This document shows, one piece after another, positions 44,727 to 55,339 of a stretch of DNA of 64,000 nt. The position numbers and the translations under genes are program-made. The first letter of the stretch is position 1. Each line of letters begins with the position of its first letter. This stretch comes from Heloderma charlesbogerti (lineage: Eukaryota > Chordata > Lepidosauria > Squamata > Helodermatidae). The notes beneath the pieces are model-generated. The model did not search any database. It was not told the DNA's origin and worked only from the letters and a program-made list of their open reading frames with translations. The stretch covers positions 1,223,938 through 1,287,937 of the forward strand of contig JANEZZ010002239.1 in NCBI GenBank assembly GCA_026122225.1, written 5' to 3'.

Positions 44727-47700
44727 CTAACCCACCCCAAATGCCTGCCTGAACAACAGCGTTTTTAATGCACGTCGGAAGCTCATTAAAGAGGGGGCAT
44801 GACGGAGTTCCCTAGGGAGGGAGTTCCACAGAGTGGGGGCCACCTCAGAAAAGGCCCTCTCCCTCGTCCCCACCAGTCTAGCTGTCCTGGCTGATGGGAC
44901 AGAGAGAAGGCCATCCGAGGCTGATCTTGTTAAGCGGCCTGTCTGGTGCTGCTGGAGGCGCTCCTTAAGATAGGCTGGGCCGGAACCATATAGGGTTTTA
45001 AAGGTCAAAACCAACACCTTGAATTTGGCCCGGAGAGCAACTGGTAACCAGTGCAACTCCTTCAGCACTGGAGTGATGTGATCTCGCCGGCGGCTGCCTT
45101 TAATCAGGTGAGCCGCCGCGTTCTGTACCAGCTGCAGTTTCCGAACCGTCTTCAAGGGTAACCCCACGTAGAGCGCATTACAGTAGTCTAAACGAGAGGA
45201 GACCAGGGCATGTACTACCGATGGGAGCAGATGGTCAGGAAGGAAGGGGCGCAGCCGCCATATCAGATGGGATCGATACAGCGCTGTCCGGCTCACAGCT
45301 GACACCTGAGCCTCCATGGACAGCTGGGAGTCCAAAATGACCCCCAGGCTGCGGACCTGGTCTTCCAAGGGTAGCCGTACCCCATTCAACACCAGGTCAA
45401 CAACCCCCAGCCTCCTCTCGTCTCCCACCAAAAGTACCTCGGTCTTGTCAGGGTTCAGCTTCAGCCTATTCCTCCCCATCCAGCCGCTCACCATCTCCAG
45501 ACATTTGGACAGGGATTCTACGGCCAACCTTGGTGAAGATTTAAATGAGAGGTAGAGCTGTGTGTCATCCGCATATTGATGACACTGCACCCCAAACCTC
45601 CTGATGATAGCCCCCAGCGGCTTCACATAGATGTTAAATAGCATCAGGGAGAGGATGGAACCCTGTGGCACCCCACAAGTAAGTGGCCACGGGTCCGAAA
45701 CCTCCTCTCCCAGTGCTACCCTCTGGTACCTGCCGGAGAGGAAGGACCGGAACCACCGCAATACGGTGTCCCCAATGCCCAACCCCTCCAGGCGGTCCAG
45801 GAGGATACCGTGGTCAACAGTATCGAAAGCCGCTGAGAGGTCGAGGAGAACAAGGAAGGAGCATTCACCCCTATCCAGAGCCCTCCTCATATCATCTCCC
45901 AAGGCGACCAAGGCCGTTTCTGTCCCATGCCCAGGCCTGAAACCCGACTGAAATGGGTCTAGATAATCAGTTTCTTCCAAGTGTGCCTTCAACTGCACCG
46001 CCACCACCCGCTCAATCACTTTGCCCAAAAATGGCAGATTTGAGACTGGGCGAAAGTTGTTCAAAACTTGAGGATCCAAGGAGGGCTTCTTTAACAGCGG
46101 TCTTATCACTGCCTCCTTGAGGGCTGATGGCATCACTCCCTCCTCAAGGGAGGCATTCACCACCGCCCTGATCCCCTCACCCAGTCTCTCTCTGCAGCTC
46201 ATAATGAGCCAAGATGGGCAATGATCAAGTAAGCAGGTGGTCGGCCGTACCGATGAAAGCACCTTGTCCACTTCATCAGGAGGAAGAAGCTGGAACCGAT
46301 CCCACAAAACCGGTTTGCCACAGGCCGCCTCTCGCTCACTAACTGTATCCACAGCGTGCAGAGTAACACACCTAATCTGATCAATTTTATCTGCAAAGTG
46401 CCTTGCCAAGGCCTCACAGGAGGCCTTAGAATGCTCTAGTGGTTCCGGAGCCACAGGACCGACCAGGCTCCGGACCACTTGGAACAGCCTCCTGGGACAG
46501 CACTCTGCAGACGCGATGGAGGCAGCATAATATTCCTTTTTTGCTGCCTTCACCGCCACGTGATAGGCTGAAGATACAGCTCTAGCCCGTGTCTGATCGT
46601 CTTTGGAGTGAGACTTCCGCCACCGGCGCTCTAGCCGCCTCACCTCCTGTTTCAGAGCTCGTAACCACGGATTGAACCATGGTGCAGTCCGAGCCCTGTT
46701 CAGGGGGAGAGGGCGTTTTGGAGCCACCTGATCTAATGCCCCAGTGATTGCGGCATTCCAGCCACCCACCAGGGTCTCGACCGAGTGACGGTTGGCGTGC
46801 CCCAGAGAATCCCCAAGCGCGTTCAGGAATCCATTTGGATCCATAAGACGCCTGGGGCGGACCATTTTAATGGGTCCTCCACCCCTGCGGAGGGGTTGTG
46901 GAACCGAGAAGTCCAACATCACCAGATAGTGATCTGACCATGACAAGGGGGTGGTGGATATACCCCCGACTTCCAGATCACTCCCCACTTCTCCAGAAAA
47001 AAACACAAGGTCTAGTGCATGACCGGCTACATGGGTGGGCCCAGTTAGAATATGGTGCAGCTCCCAGGAGGCCATGGTCTCCATGAAGTCCCGAGGTGCT
47101 CCTGTGAAGATGGCCTCTGAATGTACGTTGAAGTCCCCCAACACCATTAAGTTAGGGGACTGCACACGCACATCAGAGACCACCTCAAGCACCTCGGCCA
47201 GGGAGTCAGTCATGCAGCGGGGTGGACGGTACACGAGCAGAATCCCCAGACTGCCCTTCGGGCCCAACCTCCAGTACATGCACTCAGCAACCTTGGTCTC
47301 CCGGAGAGGGGGTCTGGTGAAGACCAAGGACTCTCGGTAGATAACAGCCACTCCCCCTCCCCGATCCCCAGCCCTCGGCTGCTGTGCATACAAAAATCCA
47401 GCTGGACACATGGCTGCAAGGGTTGGAGCAGCAGCCTCGGCCAGCCAGGTCTCCGTAATACATGCCAGGTCTGCACCCTCATCCAGGATCATGTCATGGA
47501 TGAGGGAGGTTTTCTGGGTAACAGACCTGGCATTGCAGAGCAGCAAACGAAGGCCAGAAGATGGGGTCACGCCTCCCCCAGCCATTCTTTGGCTCTGGAC
47601 AGGCCCGGAGCAGGGGACAGATACTACACATCTCTCCCTTGTTCCCCTTACCTGGCATGGCCTGCCCCTAGCGCTCCGCCAGCGCCTGCCGCCCAGCCTC

Positions 47701-47753
47701 AGTATCTTCTGGCCCCCAACACTCCCCCTACTGCCTCCATTAGGTGGACACAT
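44727..47753 (-). CDS. L2 LINE endonuclease-reverse transcriptase
   Basis: A 1008-residue polyprotein without stops or shifts. It would nick chromosomal DNA and copy its own RNA there. Residues 68-283 form the APE-type endonuclease: N74 in LLCNARS, E101 in ITETWL, LGDFNVH with D207 and N209, and SDH at 273-275. RT spans about 545-820: FRPVSNLPFLGKVIERVV (567-584), motif A LLDLSAAFDTVDH with D638 and D644, GVPQGSILS (694-702), and the catalytic YADD with D729 and D730. The C-terminal part (830-1000) holds the L2-type HWLPV and ERAFSEVAPTLWNSLP blocks. One oddity is L703, where proline is normally found after GVPQGSILS, so activity is doubtful. The start at 47753 is the first ATG of the frame, and a later M57 is also possible. 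Clade assignment is from motif recognition. Confidence 0.9.
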   Translation of the reverse strand: MCPPNGGSRGSVGGQKILRLGGRRWRSARGRPCQVRGTRERCVVSVPCSGPVQSQRMAGGGVTPSSGLRLLLCNARSVTQKTSLIHDMILDEGADLACITETWLAEAAAPTLAAMCPAGFLYAQQPRAGDRGGGVAVIYRESLVFTRPPLRETKVAECMYWRLGPKGSLGILLVYRPPRCMTDSLAEVLEVVSDVRVQSPNLMVLGDFNVHSEAIFTGAPRDFMETMASWELHHILTGPTHVAGHALDLVFFSGEVGSDLEVGGISTTPLSWSDHYLVMLDFSVPQPLRRGGGPIKMVRPRRLMDPNGFLNALGDSLGHANRHSVETLVGGWNAAITGALDQVAPKRPLPLNRARTAPWFNPWLRALKQEVRRLERRWRKSHSKDDQTRARAVSSAYHVAVKAAKKEYYAASIASAECCPRRLFQVVRSLVGPVAPEPLEHSKASCEALARHFADKIDQIRCVTLHAVDTVSEREAACGKPVLWDRFQLLPPDEVDKVLSSVRPTTCLLDHCPSWLIMSCRERLGEGIRAVVNASLEEGVMPSALKEAVIRPLLKKPSLDPQVLNNFRPVSNLPFLGKVIERVVAVQLKAHLEETDYLDPFQSGFRPGHGTETALVALGDDMRRALDRGECSFLVLLDLSAAFDTVDHGILLDRLEGLGIGDTVLRWFRSFLSGRYQRVALGEEVSDPWPLTCGVPQGSILSLMLFNIYVKPLGAIIRRFGVQCHQYADDTQLYLSFKSSPRLAVESLSKCLEMVSGWMGRNRLKLNPDKTEVLLVGDERRLGVVDLVLNGVRLPLEDQVRSLGVILDSQLSMEAQVSAVSRTALYRSHLIWRLRPFLPDHLLPSVVHALVSSRLDYCNALYVGLPLKTVRKLQLVQNAAAHLIKGSRRRDHITPVLKELHWLPVALRAKFKVLVLTFKTLYGSGPAYLKERLQQHQTGRLTRSASDGLLSVPSARTARLVGTRERAFSEVAPTLWNSLPRELRHAPSLMSFRRALKTLLFRQAFGVG

Positions 47754-47859
47754 GCCCCCTCACTCCCACCTATCAGGCAGGCTACCCCCCCCTAAAACCA
47801 CAACAAAATCCCCCAAGAAAAAGAAAACACATACACACACAACAATTAAAATTTCCCTT

Positions 47860-48275
47860 AAAAATGCCAGGCCGGAGTCCACAGGGAAGGCCAGGTGGTG
47901 GTGGTGGTGGTGGTGGTGGTGGTGGTGGTGGTGGCGGCGACGGCCGCCGCCGCCGCCGCCGCAGGCCCAGCAGCAGCAGGTGTGCCTCTTCCCCGGTGGT
48001 GGTGGTGGCCTCTCCTGCAGGCCCTGGCTCTCCCAGGCCACCTCAGCCAGCCAGCTTATGTAGCCCCTCCAGGGAGGGCAGGTGGAGCAGCACAGCTGGC
48101 TCGGTACCTGGGGGCCTGGTCCTGCAGGGACTGGCGGTCTGCCAGGCAGAAGTCTCCAGGGAAGGCCTGGTGGTGGTGGCAGCGGCGGCGGCAGCAGCAG
48201 CAGCAGGCCCAGCAGCAGCAGGCGCGCCTCTTCCCCGGTGATGGTGGTGGCCTCTCCTGCAGGCCCTGGCTCTCC
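47860..48275 (-). promoter_or_regulatory. L2 5' region: tandem GC-rich units
   Basis: A unit of about 242 bp is repeated: CTCTCCTGCAGGCCCTGGCT recurs at about 48010 and 48252, and each unit carries a GGT/CCG/CAG triplet tract and the phrase CAGCAGCAGG..GCCTCTTCCCC. The unit nearest the ORF has a much expanded (GGT)n at 47894-47934. In other LINEs such tandem 5' monomers act as promoters; here that is inference. The frames open across it are low-complexity by-products. Confidence 0.65.
47894..47934. repeat. (GGT)n tract
   Basis: Thirteen or so GGT units followed by a GCC/CCG tract within the L2 5' region. Confidence 0.9.
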
Positions 48276-48325
48276 ATTGTATTGATATGACACGAGATCT
48301 ATACCTCGTGTCATATCAATACAAT
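48276..48325. repeat. Perfect 21-bp palindrome at the L2 5' junction
   Basis: The arms are 48276-48296 and 48305-48325 with an 8-base loop. The right arm belongs to the MITE B target sequence (compare 12131-12153). The left arm is an inverted copy of it joined directly to the L2 5' end. Confidence 0.85.
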
Positions 48326-48690
48326 CCCATCATGGTGACGCTATATCTCTCTTGCGCTTTTATACTTCATGGCACATACATTGACATCTGTTGCATTATT
48401 TTGAATAATACGGAATAAATAGCAGGAAATAACGCTACAAAAGCAGTATACAAAATACGTAATGTGCCCCAACAGTTATCAGTGCACGTCAATACCGCCA
48501 AAAAGCGCTGGTGTAGATCTAGCCCTGGTCAAAATCTTCCACACACTGGTGAGATGTACTCTATTTCTATGTAAATTATAATAAATATTTGCATCTATAC
48601 ATATAAATCACCATATACACATTTGTGTCCTCTTTTTTGTGATGCATTTCCTCTTTTTTTGAGGGGGGGGATTCATAAGTGGCCACCTTC

Positions 48691-49307
48691 TCTAGTGTCT
48701 AGAGATCTGTCTCGCCATGTTAATCAGGTGGCATCCAAATGTACATGGATTGGAAACATGGGTAAGTCCTTGCATAACAAGCAGAGTTTACTTCCGTTTG
48801 CTGCAATCTTGGCCATGTCTCTGTTTCACAAAGCCCTATACTGTCACACTTGTGTTTCCAGACACTAGCTATGCTAATTGCTGTCCCCTTCTGTATACTC
48901 ACATTTATTCTTGGTCCTTTGGTTCCAGGCCTGTTACGCCCTGTTAAGCCCTGTTAAGTAGTTCTTGCCCTTTTCCTTACTATGAGGTTTGTTGCTTTTT
49001 AGATAACTAGAACCAAGGACCAATCTGCACGGAGACGTCTTCTGACACTGATGGAATTTAAAGACACATTTTCTTGAGTTCTCATCTACTCCTCACAGGC
49101 ACATGTAGCCAATTAATGCAGTGTAGACATGATATAAATCTCACTTTTGTGAGGCAAACATAATCTTAAACTTCATTAATTTGGCTATGTAGGCGGAGTC
49201 TCAGTTTCCTTCCTTTTTCCTTTCTTTTTTTTACATCCATTAAGCTTATGCACAGGTGCAATGGTGTGAAGGAATGGGGATTTTGTTTTGTTTTTAAATC
49301 ATCCCAA
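48691..49307. other. No recognised gene
   Basis: Contains the local duplication TTACGCCCTGTTAAGCCCTG (48937-48958). No exon or repeat is supported. Confidence 0.3.
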
Positions 49308-49376
49308 AAGCAACAGGCTGACTTGCTTAGGAGTAAAGGCTCATTGAAGAGAATGTGATTTACTTCTGAGCAGACA
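49308..49376. mobile_element. MITE family G
   Basis: GACTTGCTTAGGAGTAAAGG, TTGAAGAGAATGTG and TACTTCTGAGCAGACATG fit the arms of family G. Confidence 0.5.
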
Positions 49377-49545
49377 TGTATATCAGTGCATTTTCAGCTA
49401 GTTGTTCCTTGATGCAAAGAAATAAAAAGGACAAAGGAGAGAATTGGGAAGCCCTGAAAAGCCATTCCAAACTTAATTTTTTTTCAAAGGCAGTGGGGTG
49501 TGGGGGGAGAAGCCGCATTGCATTCACTCTTCAGTTCACTGGGCT

Positions 49546-49583
49546 GGGCAGGGCAGGGCAGGGCAGGGCAGAGAGAGAGAGAG
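49546..49583. repeat. (GGGCA)n and (GA)n tracts
   Basis: Five pentamer units followed directly by a GA run. Confidence 0.9.
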
Positions 49584-49699
49584 CACGCACAGGACAGAAG
49601 CCAACAGAAATGTGTGCGTGTGTTATTCACAGATTCCACAGGTCTATTCACACCTCCACAGGTCCACATTAGCAAACACCATTAAAAACCAAGACACGA

Positions 49700-50016
49700 T
49701 CTTGGGGTCAATCTACACTTACGGGTTTTTTTTTTCTTCCAATGAGGTTTTACCGCCTGTCTTTCACACTATGCAGTACCCACCTCGAATTGGAACCAGA
49801 ATTTACCGCTTCCGTGCTCCCGCTTTCAGTACCCTGATATCCCGGTATTTCCCCTTAATGTGCTCTGATTTTCCGAGTTCACTATCGTATCTGGTCGTAC
49901 TCCCCTCCCCTGCCTGTCCTTATACGGCGGTGTTTGTATTTCCCTCCTGTCCGCTCTTGACAGCCCCATGTGTCTTCCAGCTACTGATCGCATAGCTTCC
50001 TCAGCACTCAATGTTT
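49700..50016. repeat. Possible MITE, left end only
   Basis: GGGGTCAATCTACACTTACG resembles the left end of family B (GGGCCAGATCTACAC). The body does not match and the right end was not found; a family C copy begins at 50018. Confidence 0.25.
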
Positions 50017-50017
50017 C

Positions 50018-50232
50018 CTAGGGATGTATGAAACTGACTCACTGTTTCATCCAGGGCCATTTGCGGTGGGGGGGAGGCACTCCGTACCTCCCCCCGAAAT
50101 TCTCCGCAGCAATTCTGCGGAGCTGCCGGCCAGGGCCGCCCGCAGCTGGACATTTGCGTCCCTGTCTTTTGCCATGATAGGCTACATAAATACTTACGTA
50201 GCCTATCATGGCCATTCGAAAGGAGGCAAATT
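50018..50232. mobile_element. Hairpin-chain element, family C copy 4
   Basis: Starts AGGGATGTATGAAAC. It has a GC-rich zone with CGCAGCAATTCTGCGGAGC, then ACATTTGCGTCCC and the hairpin ATGATAGGCTACATAA..TTACGTAGCCTATCAT. Shorter than copies 1 and 3, with no NNATGGCGGC hairpin. Confidence 0.6.
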
Positions 50233-50234
50233 AG

Positions 50235-51045
50235 TATGTATTCCATTAGTATGTATCTGAAATTAAACTAAGCTTTTGGGGACATAACTTCAGGGCTACA
50301 TTAAAATTTAACATTTAAATGACCTCATACTTCATCTGCAAAAGATATTAAAAACCAAAACAAATTCCTTTCTATCATATGCATTTAGGGTAATTTAATG
50401 GGTTTTTATTCATGCTGGATGTAGTGTAATAAATTCCCAATAAATTTATTTAGATATTTTAGAGTTAGTCTGAAAAAAAGAGATTTCCATTTAGCTGAAG
50501 GCAGCTTAATGACAGCATTTCCTCTACCACTGGTTTGTTTGGGGGGTTTTGGAGAGGGGGGAGAGAAAAGAGGGAGAAAGCCTGTGTTTTTCTTTATCCT
50601 TATTAAAATATTTTTTCACAATGTATGATTTGGTCACATTATGAAATAAATGACAGGTGAAACTATACAGTTCAAGGTGGACTATTCAGGCTTCTTTAGT
50701 TATCAAATAACTTTTTTTTTCCTTCCAAAGTCAGACACACTTTTGACTAAAGTGTGATCCCAAAAGCCAGATAATTTTAGAGAGAGCATATACTCCGTTT
50801 TTGAAGTGCCTGTGAGAGCTCTTAAAAATATGGAGAATCAGAAAGATGTGTTTTCAGTAACCAAATAATATATTTGATTTTTTTAATTCACCACTTAGAC
50901 TCAATCACAGAGTGGTAATGTGGCTTTCACAAGATCTGTTTTGCAAGATCTAATCTGGCTTCACTCTGTTTCTGAGTCCAATTCAAAAGGCTGGCTTTCA
51001 CCTTTGAAGTCATGACCTGTTAGGACTGGCCCAAGCACCACCGTG
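50235..51045. other. No recognised gene; AT-rich
   Basis: No exon or repeat recognised. Confidence 0.3.
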
Positions 51046-51197
51046 GGCCAGTGGAGGCTGGTGGCTCTGATGTCAGTGGGGCGGTGAATCCACTCTGGTT
51101 TTCAGTCAGGACCTTGGATAGCTCCTTTAGAGTTCTGACTGAAACCTGGAGCAGATTCACAGCCCCACTGACATCGGAGCCACCACTCTCCACTGCC
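51046..51197. mobile_element. Palindromic MITE, family D copy 2
   Basis: AGTGGAGGCTGGTGGCTCTG and its complement CGGAGCCACCACTCTCCACT bound the element, with GGTGAATCCACTCTGG against CTGGAGCAGATTCAC inside. Cleaner than copy 1 at 363-545. Confidence 0.7.
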
Positions 51198-51199
51198 GT

Positions 51200-54100
51200 G
51201 GGACTCCACTGGGGAGTCTGGGTGTGATTCCAAATCAGACAGGGATGATTTAGAATCCAGTATCTTAGTGGGAAACTCGAGGTCTGCAAACTTGGCACAG
51301 CCTGACGCTGCAACTCTTTGCATGCAAGAAGTAGCGTCACTCCTGGACTGGCCTAGCTGCAAGATAAGACTTCATGTCACAGCCCTGATTTATTGCCTGA
51401 GATTGTGGGAACCAGAGAATGAGATCATTCTGAGAAGGAAGGGGGGATTGTATGTGTCATCCAGGATGAGACATCAAATCAAGAGGGAGGAGCAGCAACA
51501 ACCCTTTTGGCATGCTCTGGGCTTATGGGCTAAACTTTCAGGTTGGGAACTATGGTCAGAAGTTAACAGGCCTACCCTTGTATTTAAAGTAAGACACTAG
51601 CTGATGAGGCCTCACTGAGATCAACATCTTTAATGCTTGGATATTTACCAGGTCTAGATCCTCTAGGTAACTATGAACTCTTGTTTATGATAATCTGGTG
51701 CCCAATACTATGCATGACAATCTATCGCTGGGAATTACGACACTCAATGAATTCTATCTTAAGACTGTTTTCCTGAATCAAGTTGGGGCCTCTAGCTGTG
51801 AAGAAGCCAATTGTTTAATATGGAGAGTTTAAGTGCTGCAAGCTATTTCACAAGTCTTTGGAATGTGTATCTGTGTAACCTGATCTATGGCAAAAAAGAC
51901 ATGGGTGCAAACGGTGCTCTTGTGTTGAATTGCCTGAGGGGCCAGGTAGCCAAGCTCTGAAATTACCAGCCAGGGGCTTGGAGATCTGAAGGACCGCACC
52001 TTCTCCCATACATATCTAGCAGTCATTTGAGATCATCAGAAGCCTTTGTCTGGGTTCACTCACTTTCAGAGTGGCTCCCCCCTCCTCTCCAGTCCATCCC
52101 TCCTTTTGTGCACCAGCTTTGAAGCAAGAGCATGGTTTATATTAAACCAGAGTTCCCTGTTTATGTCTGAACTGAGGAACTCTAGCTTAATGTCAGTTAA
52201 CAAACCAAGGAAAATGAGCCACAAATGCTGCCTCCTTCGCAGCACAATCTACCTACCTAAATGAAGTGTAACATTCACAAGCTTCTCAGCAGACAGGCAA
52301 GTCACCATGTGATCTATGCACCCAACACAAACATCTTTCTATGTTTCAAATAAACAAATTGCCCTCTGCTACAAAATCCCATTTATGTGGAGGCATAGTT
52401 CTTGGCCTTCATCTCCTAAAGATCAGTTCATCCTGTAAGGGCCCCTTCGAAGGGATCATCATTTCCTTCTTGTTTAGAGTGATTCCCTCATTCTCTGAGA
52501 CACACATTCTCTGTGATGGCAGAGGGGCTGCCACTCTAAGTTTGGAACCGCTCACATCCCAAAGGCCTTGTCCCCCAGCTTCTTGACCTATCTCAGCTTC
52601 TCCCAGTCAGCTACCTTCACTTCAAGGGAGCAAACTTGTTCCCTGAGAGCCAAGAGCTCACTGCCTCAACATACATGCACAACTGCTGCCCAACAGATGG
52701 ATAGTCATACGTGTGATGCTCTGTGCAGTACACTGGGTAGGTCCCAACAAGCTCCTGCTGTCTACCTTCATAACTGTTTTTGTTTATTGGGTTTGTTTAC
52801 TTGGATAGTTAAATAATGAAAGATCATGGGGGAGGGGTAGTTTGACTGTCTTGGTCTCTTTCTCATCTTGCTGAATTCAGATAAGTGCTTAACTTACCTG
52901 TCTGCTTAACTGTTTATGCACTTTGCTGTCCTTTTCAGCTTCAGCTCCTGATTAATAAATTACATAAATTGGTAGTATTTACCTTCTCCCCATACAAATG
53001 CTTAACTTGCCGGTCTGTTTAATTGTTTACCTCAACGCTTTGTCATTGGGGTTGAGACCTTCATCAGCTGGGGCTCCCTTAGTAATGCTCACAGAGTTGT
53101 AATGAATCACTAAATATGAATGGTGCCAACCTGTCAAATCATGTATTCTCATGGCTAGCATGATACTGGAGTCCTTAACCATTGATTCCCCCCCCCAAAA
53201 AAATCTTACTTCTCTCCCATGTATTCTAATGATGCTAATGTCCTGTTACAAGAAGCTATACTCTATTAAAAATTATTGACAACATGGGGTTTGTTAACAG
53301 AGAAATTGGTTTAAAACAAGCATTGCCATCTGTCAGGGCCTCAAAAAAATGTGAAATAATGCATTGCCACAAAGTGACATTTTAAAGCACATACTGGCTT
53401 CTCCAGCTATGAAAGCTGAATATTAAGCAAACGCCTGAAGCTGCAAGTGCTCTTGCGTACAAGTACTTCATTTTTTGAGTATGTGCACTGAAAACTAGGT
53501 GGGCTTTCCCAGTTAAGGCATTTCCCTTAATTACACAGGCAAAAAGTACATACTGTACTTCTCAAATTGTTCAGAAATCAGCCTGCAATCACTAACACAA
53601 CACACACGCCTTCCTCAGTGCATTCCAGTGATCCCAGAATAACTGACACTCAGGAAGATTTCATTGAGAAGATCCCTATCTGCAAAATAAACAGCTTGTA
53701 CAAGCTGTAGCACATGGGGTTTGATTTCATATCAAAAACAAACTGAGTACTGCAACATGAAATCTGTGAGCTCCAAATGGCTCTCTAATCCTTTCGCAAT
53801 GCAGAACAAAAACATGGTTTTTACATGGTTAGGCTAAAGACCTCACTGCTGGATCATGTGTATCAGTGCTTGTGGGATCTGCTTTGTTTTTCACAATAAC
53901 CCCAAATGGGATCCAGGTTCAAAATAGTGGCTCAGGAAGGTGGATATAGAATTGAGGAACAAAGTGTTTATGAGCAAATGCTACGTCCAGGAATGTGAGT
54001 TTGTTTTCATTACCAGAACTGGGGCTTGTACACAGATCCTTTCACACAAACATCTCTTATTTCCCCCAAACCTTTCTTGATCTCAGCTACCAAATTTAGG

Positions 54101-55080
54101 AGCGGGGGAAAGGTCTTTTATTGGGGCTTGTGATTGTTAATCTATTGGGAGTCAGAAACTCTTGCTGATCTACTACAAATCACCCTGAGACCTACCAGTA
54201 GGTCCCATCTACCTCTTGCCTGCCCTGATGCACATAGTTGAACACATACCAAAATAAATGACAAGAAAAAAAAATTATAAGATAACCCAACTCATTCCTT
54301 ATCACACATGCTCCTTGAACAATTTTTCTTTTTAAGGATAGTGAGTTTTAAATGTTCTATGAACTGAATTCACTGTGGTGTCCCAGGTATACATGAGACC
54401 TTTAGCATATCGCTGAGGCTTCAGTCTTCAAATTCCTTTACCTAAAACAGACACACGGATATCAATAGAACTACTTGGGTGGTTTGAAGCATATAGTGGA
54501 ACCACAAACTCTCAAACCCTAAAATTCCATTTGGCTGAAAATTACGTAAGTACTGTACACCAATTTCTGAGATCCTTCAGAAATTTGGAGGAATATGGAC
54601 CAAAGTAGGCCATACAGATTTGACATTTGAGGATCTACCATTATCTGCTTTAAAAAAAAATCAAATAACTGAGGGTATGTGTCTCCCATATTCATGAAGA
54701 TGGAAATATTATGGTGCATATATGCAAGGGACTTAGAAATCTATTAAACGCACATAATCCTGGCTACTGAGTACTTCACATTTGAGATCTCTGAATATAT
54801 TCTCATAATTTGCATGCTTTACTCTGACTGCAGAGTGTGGGTGTTTGTTAAGCTGAAACGTTAGTTCAAAATTTTGCTTTATGGGAGCAGTTTTTCAAGT
54901 GGCCCATATGCAACATATGGTGACTAATCACATGCGGGACCATGTGTAGCTTCTGCAGCTTCTGAGTGTTATAGCATGCTCACCTGCTTCCTCAAATTGT
55001 TATGGCAGCATTACGGGTCACCCTCACTCACCATGTCATTAGAGACAACAGACAACTGGCTATTCATCAGACCTGAATCA
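51200..55080. other. No recognised gene; long unique-looking stretch
   Basis: The longest repeat-poor stretch of the window. The frames (up to 110 codons) have no recognised domain and no clear splice-bounded exon structure. It may include regulatory or unannotated transcript sequence, which I cannot test here. Confidence 0.3.
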
Positions 55081-55085
55081 CTACA

Positions 55086-55222
55086 CCAGAAGTGGGGAAT
55101 GTGTGGCCCTCTAGATGCTTTGGCTTACACAGTGCTCATCAACTCTAGCCAGCATAGTCAATGGTGAGGGATGATGGGAGTTGTAGGCCAAAACATCTGG
55201 AGGACCACAAGTTGACCACCCC
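55086..55222. mobile_element. Palindromic MITE, family E
   Basis: CAGAAGTGGGGAATGTGTGG at the left and CCACAAGTTGACCACCCCTG at the right are inverted ends. GATGGGAGTTGTAGGCCAAA lies in the right arm. Confidence 0.7.
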
Positions 55223-55339
55223 TGAACTACACCAAAAGGTAGCTTGAAACTACTCAAGGACTGATATATGGGATGCAGACAACCTGGAACCCAAGTTTCT
55301 AGCTTAGCACTGATTTTGAAATACTATATCCTTTTACTG

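Larger units (their letters stand above)
44590..48275 (-). mobile_element. L2-clade LINE, near full length
   Basis: The element reads on the minus strand. It has a GC-rich 5' region with two tandem units (about 47860-48275) and one long ORF (44727-47753). The short 3' UTR contains a hairpin TGGCTGG / CCAGCCA (44631-44648), and the AT-rich tail at 44590-44620 joins the target sequence. The intact length, uninterrupted ORF and preserved 5' region indicate a young insertion. The target duplication is at most a few bases (AGAT on both sides). Confidence 0.85.
44582..48527. mobile_element. MITE family B, split by the L2 insertion
   Basis: The right part (48297-48527) aligns with the complete copy at 12119-12355 and ends GTGTAGATCTAGCCCTG. 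Only the first few bases of the left end (GGGTCAGAT, 44583-44591) remain on the far side of the L2 element. The L2 therefore entered within the left terminal inverted repeat. Confidence 0.65.
44379..48690. mobile_element. MITE family A, split by nested insertions
   Basis: The left part (44379 to about 44580) starts AGGGTGGCCACGTGTCC and follows the copy at 59663 through CTCTATTTGAAG, CATAAGAACTG and GCAGGCTGAGCAG. The right part (48528-48690) continues with AATATTTGCATCTATACATA and ends AAGTGGCCACCTT. Everything between (a family B MITE and an L2 LINE) was inserted later. This is the oldest of the three nested layers. Confidence 0.75.

Noticed and set aside
47410..48063. 217-codon plus-strand ORF over the L2 5' end
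   Set aside because: Antisense shadow of the L2 ORF and its triplet-repeat 5' region; composition is tryptophan, arginine and proline runs.
47760..48314. 184-codon minus-strand ORF upstream of the L2 ORF as an ORF1
   Set aside because: Its sequence is leucine, proline, glycine and histidine runs from triplet repeats and it begins in the fold-back and MITE B target sequence, outside the L2.
51268..51600. 110-codon frame as a gene
   Set aside because: No domain, no exon signals, and composition like background.
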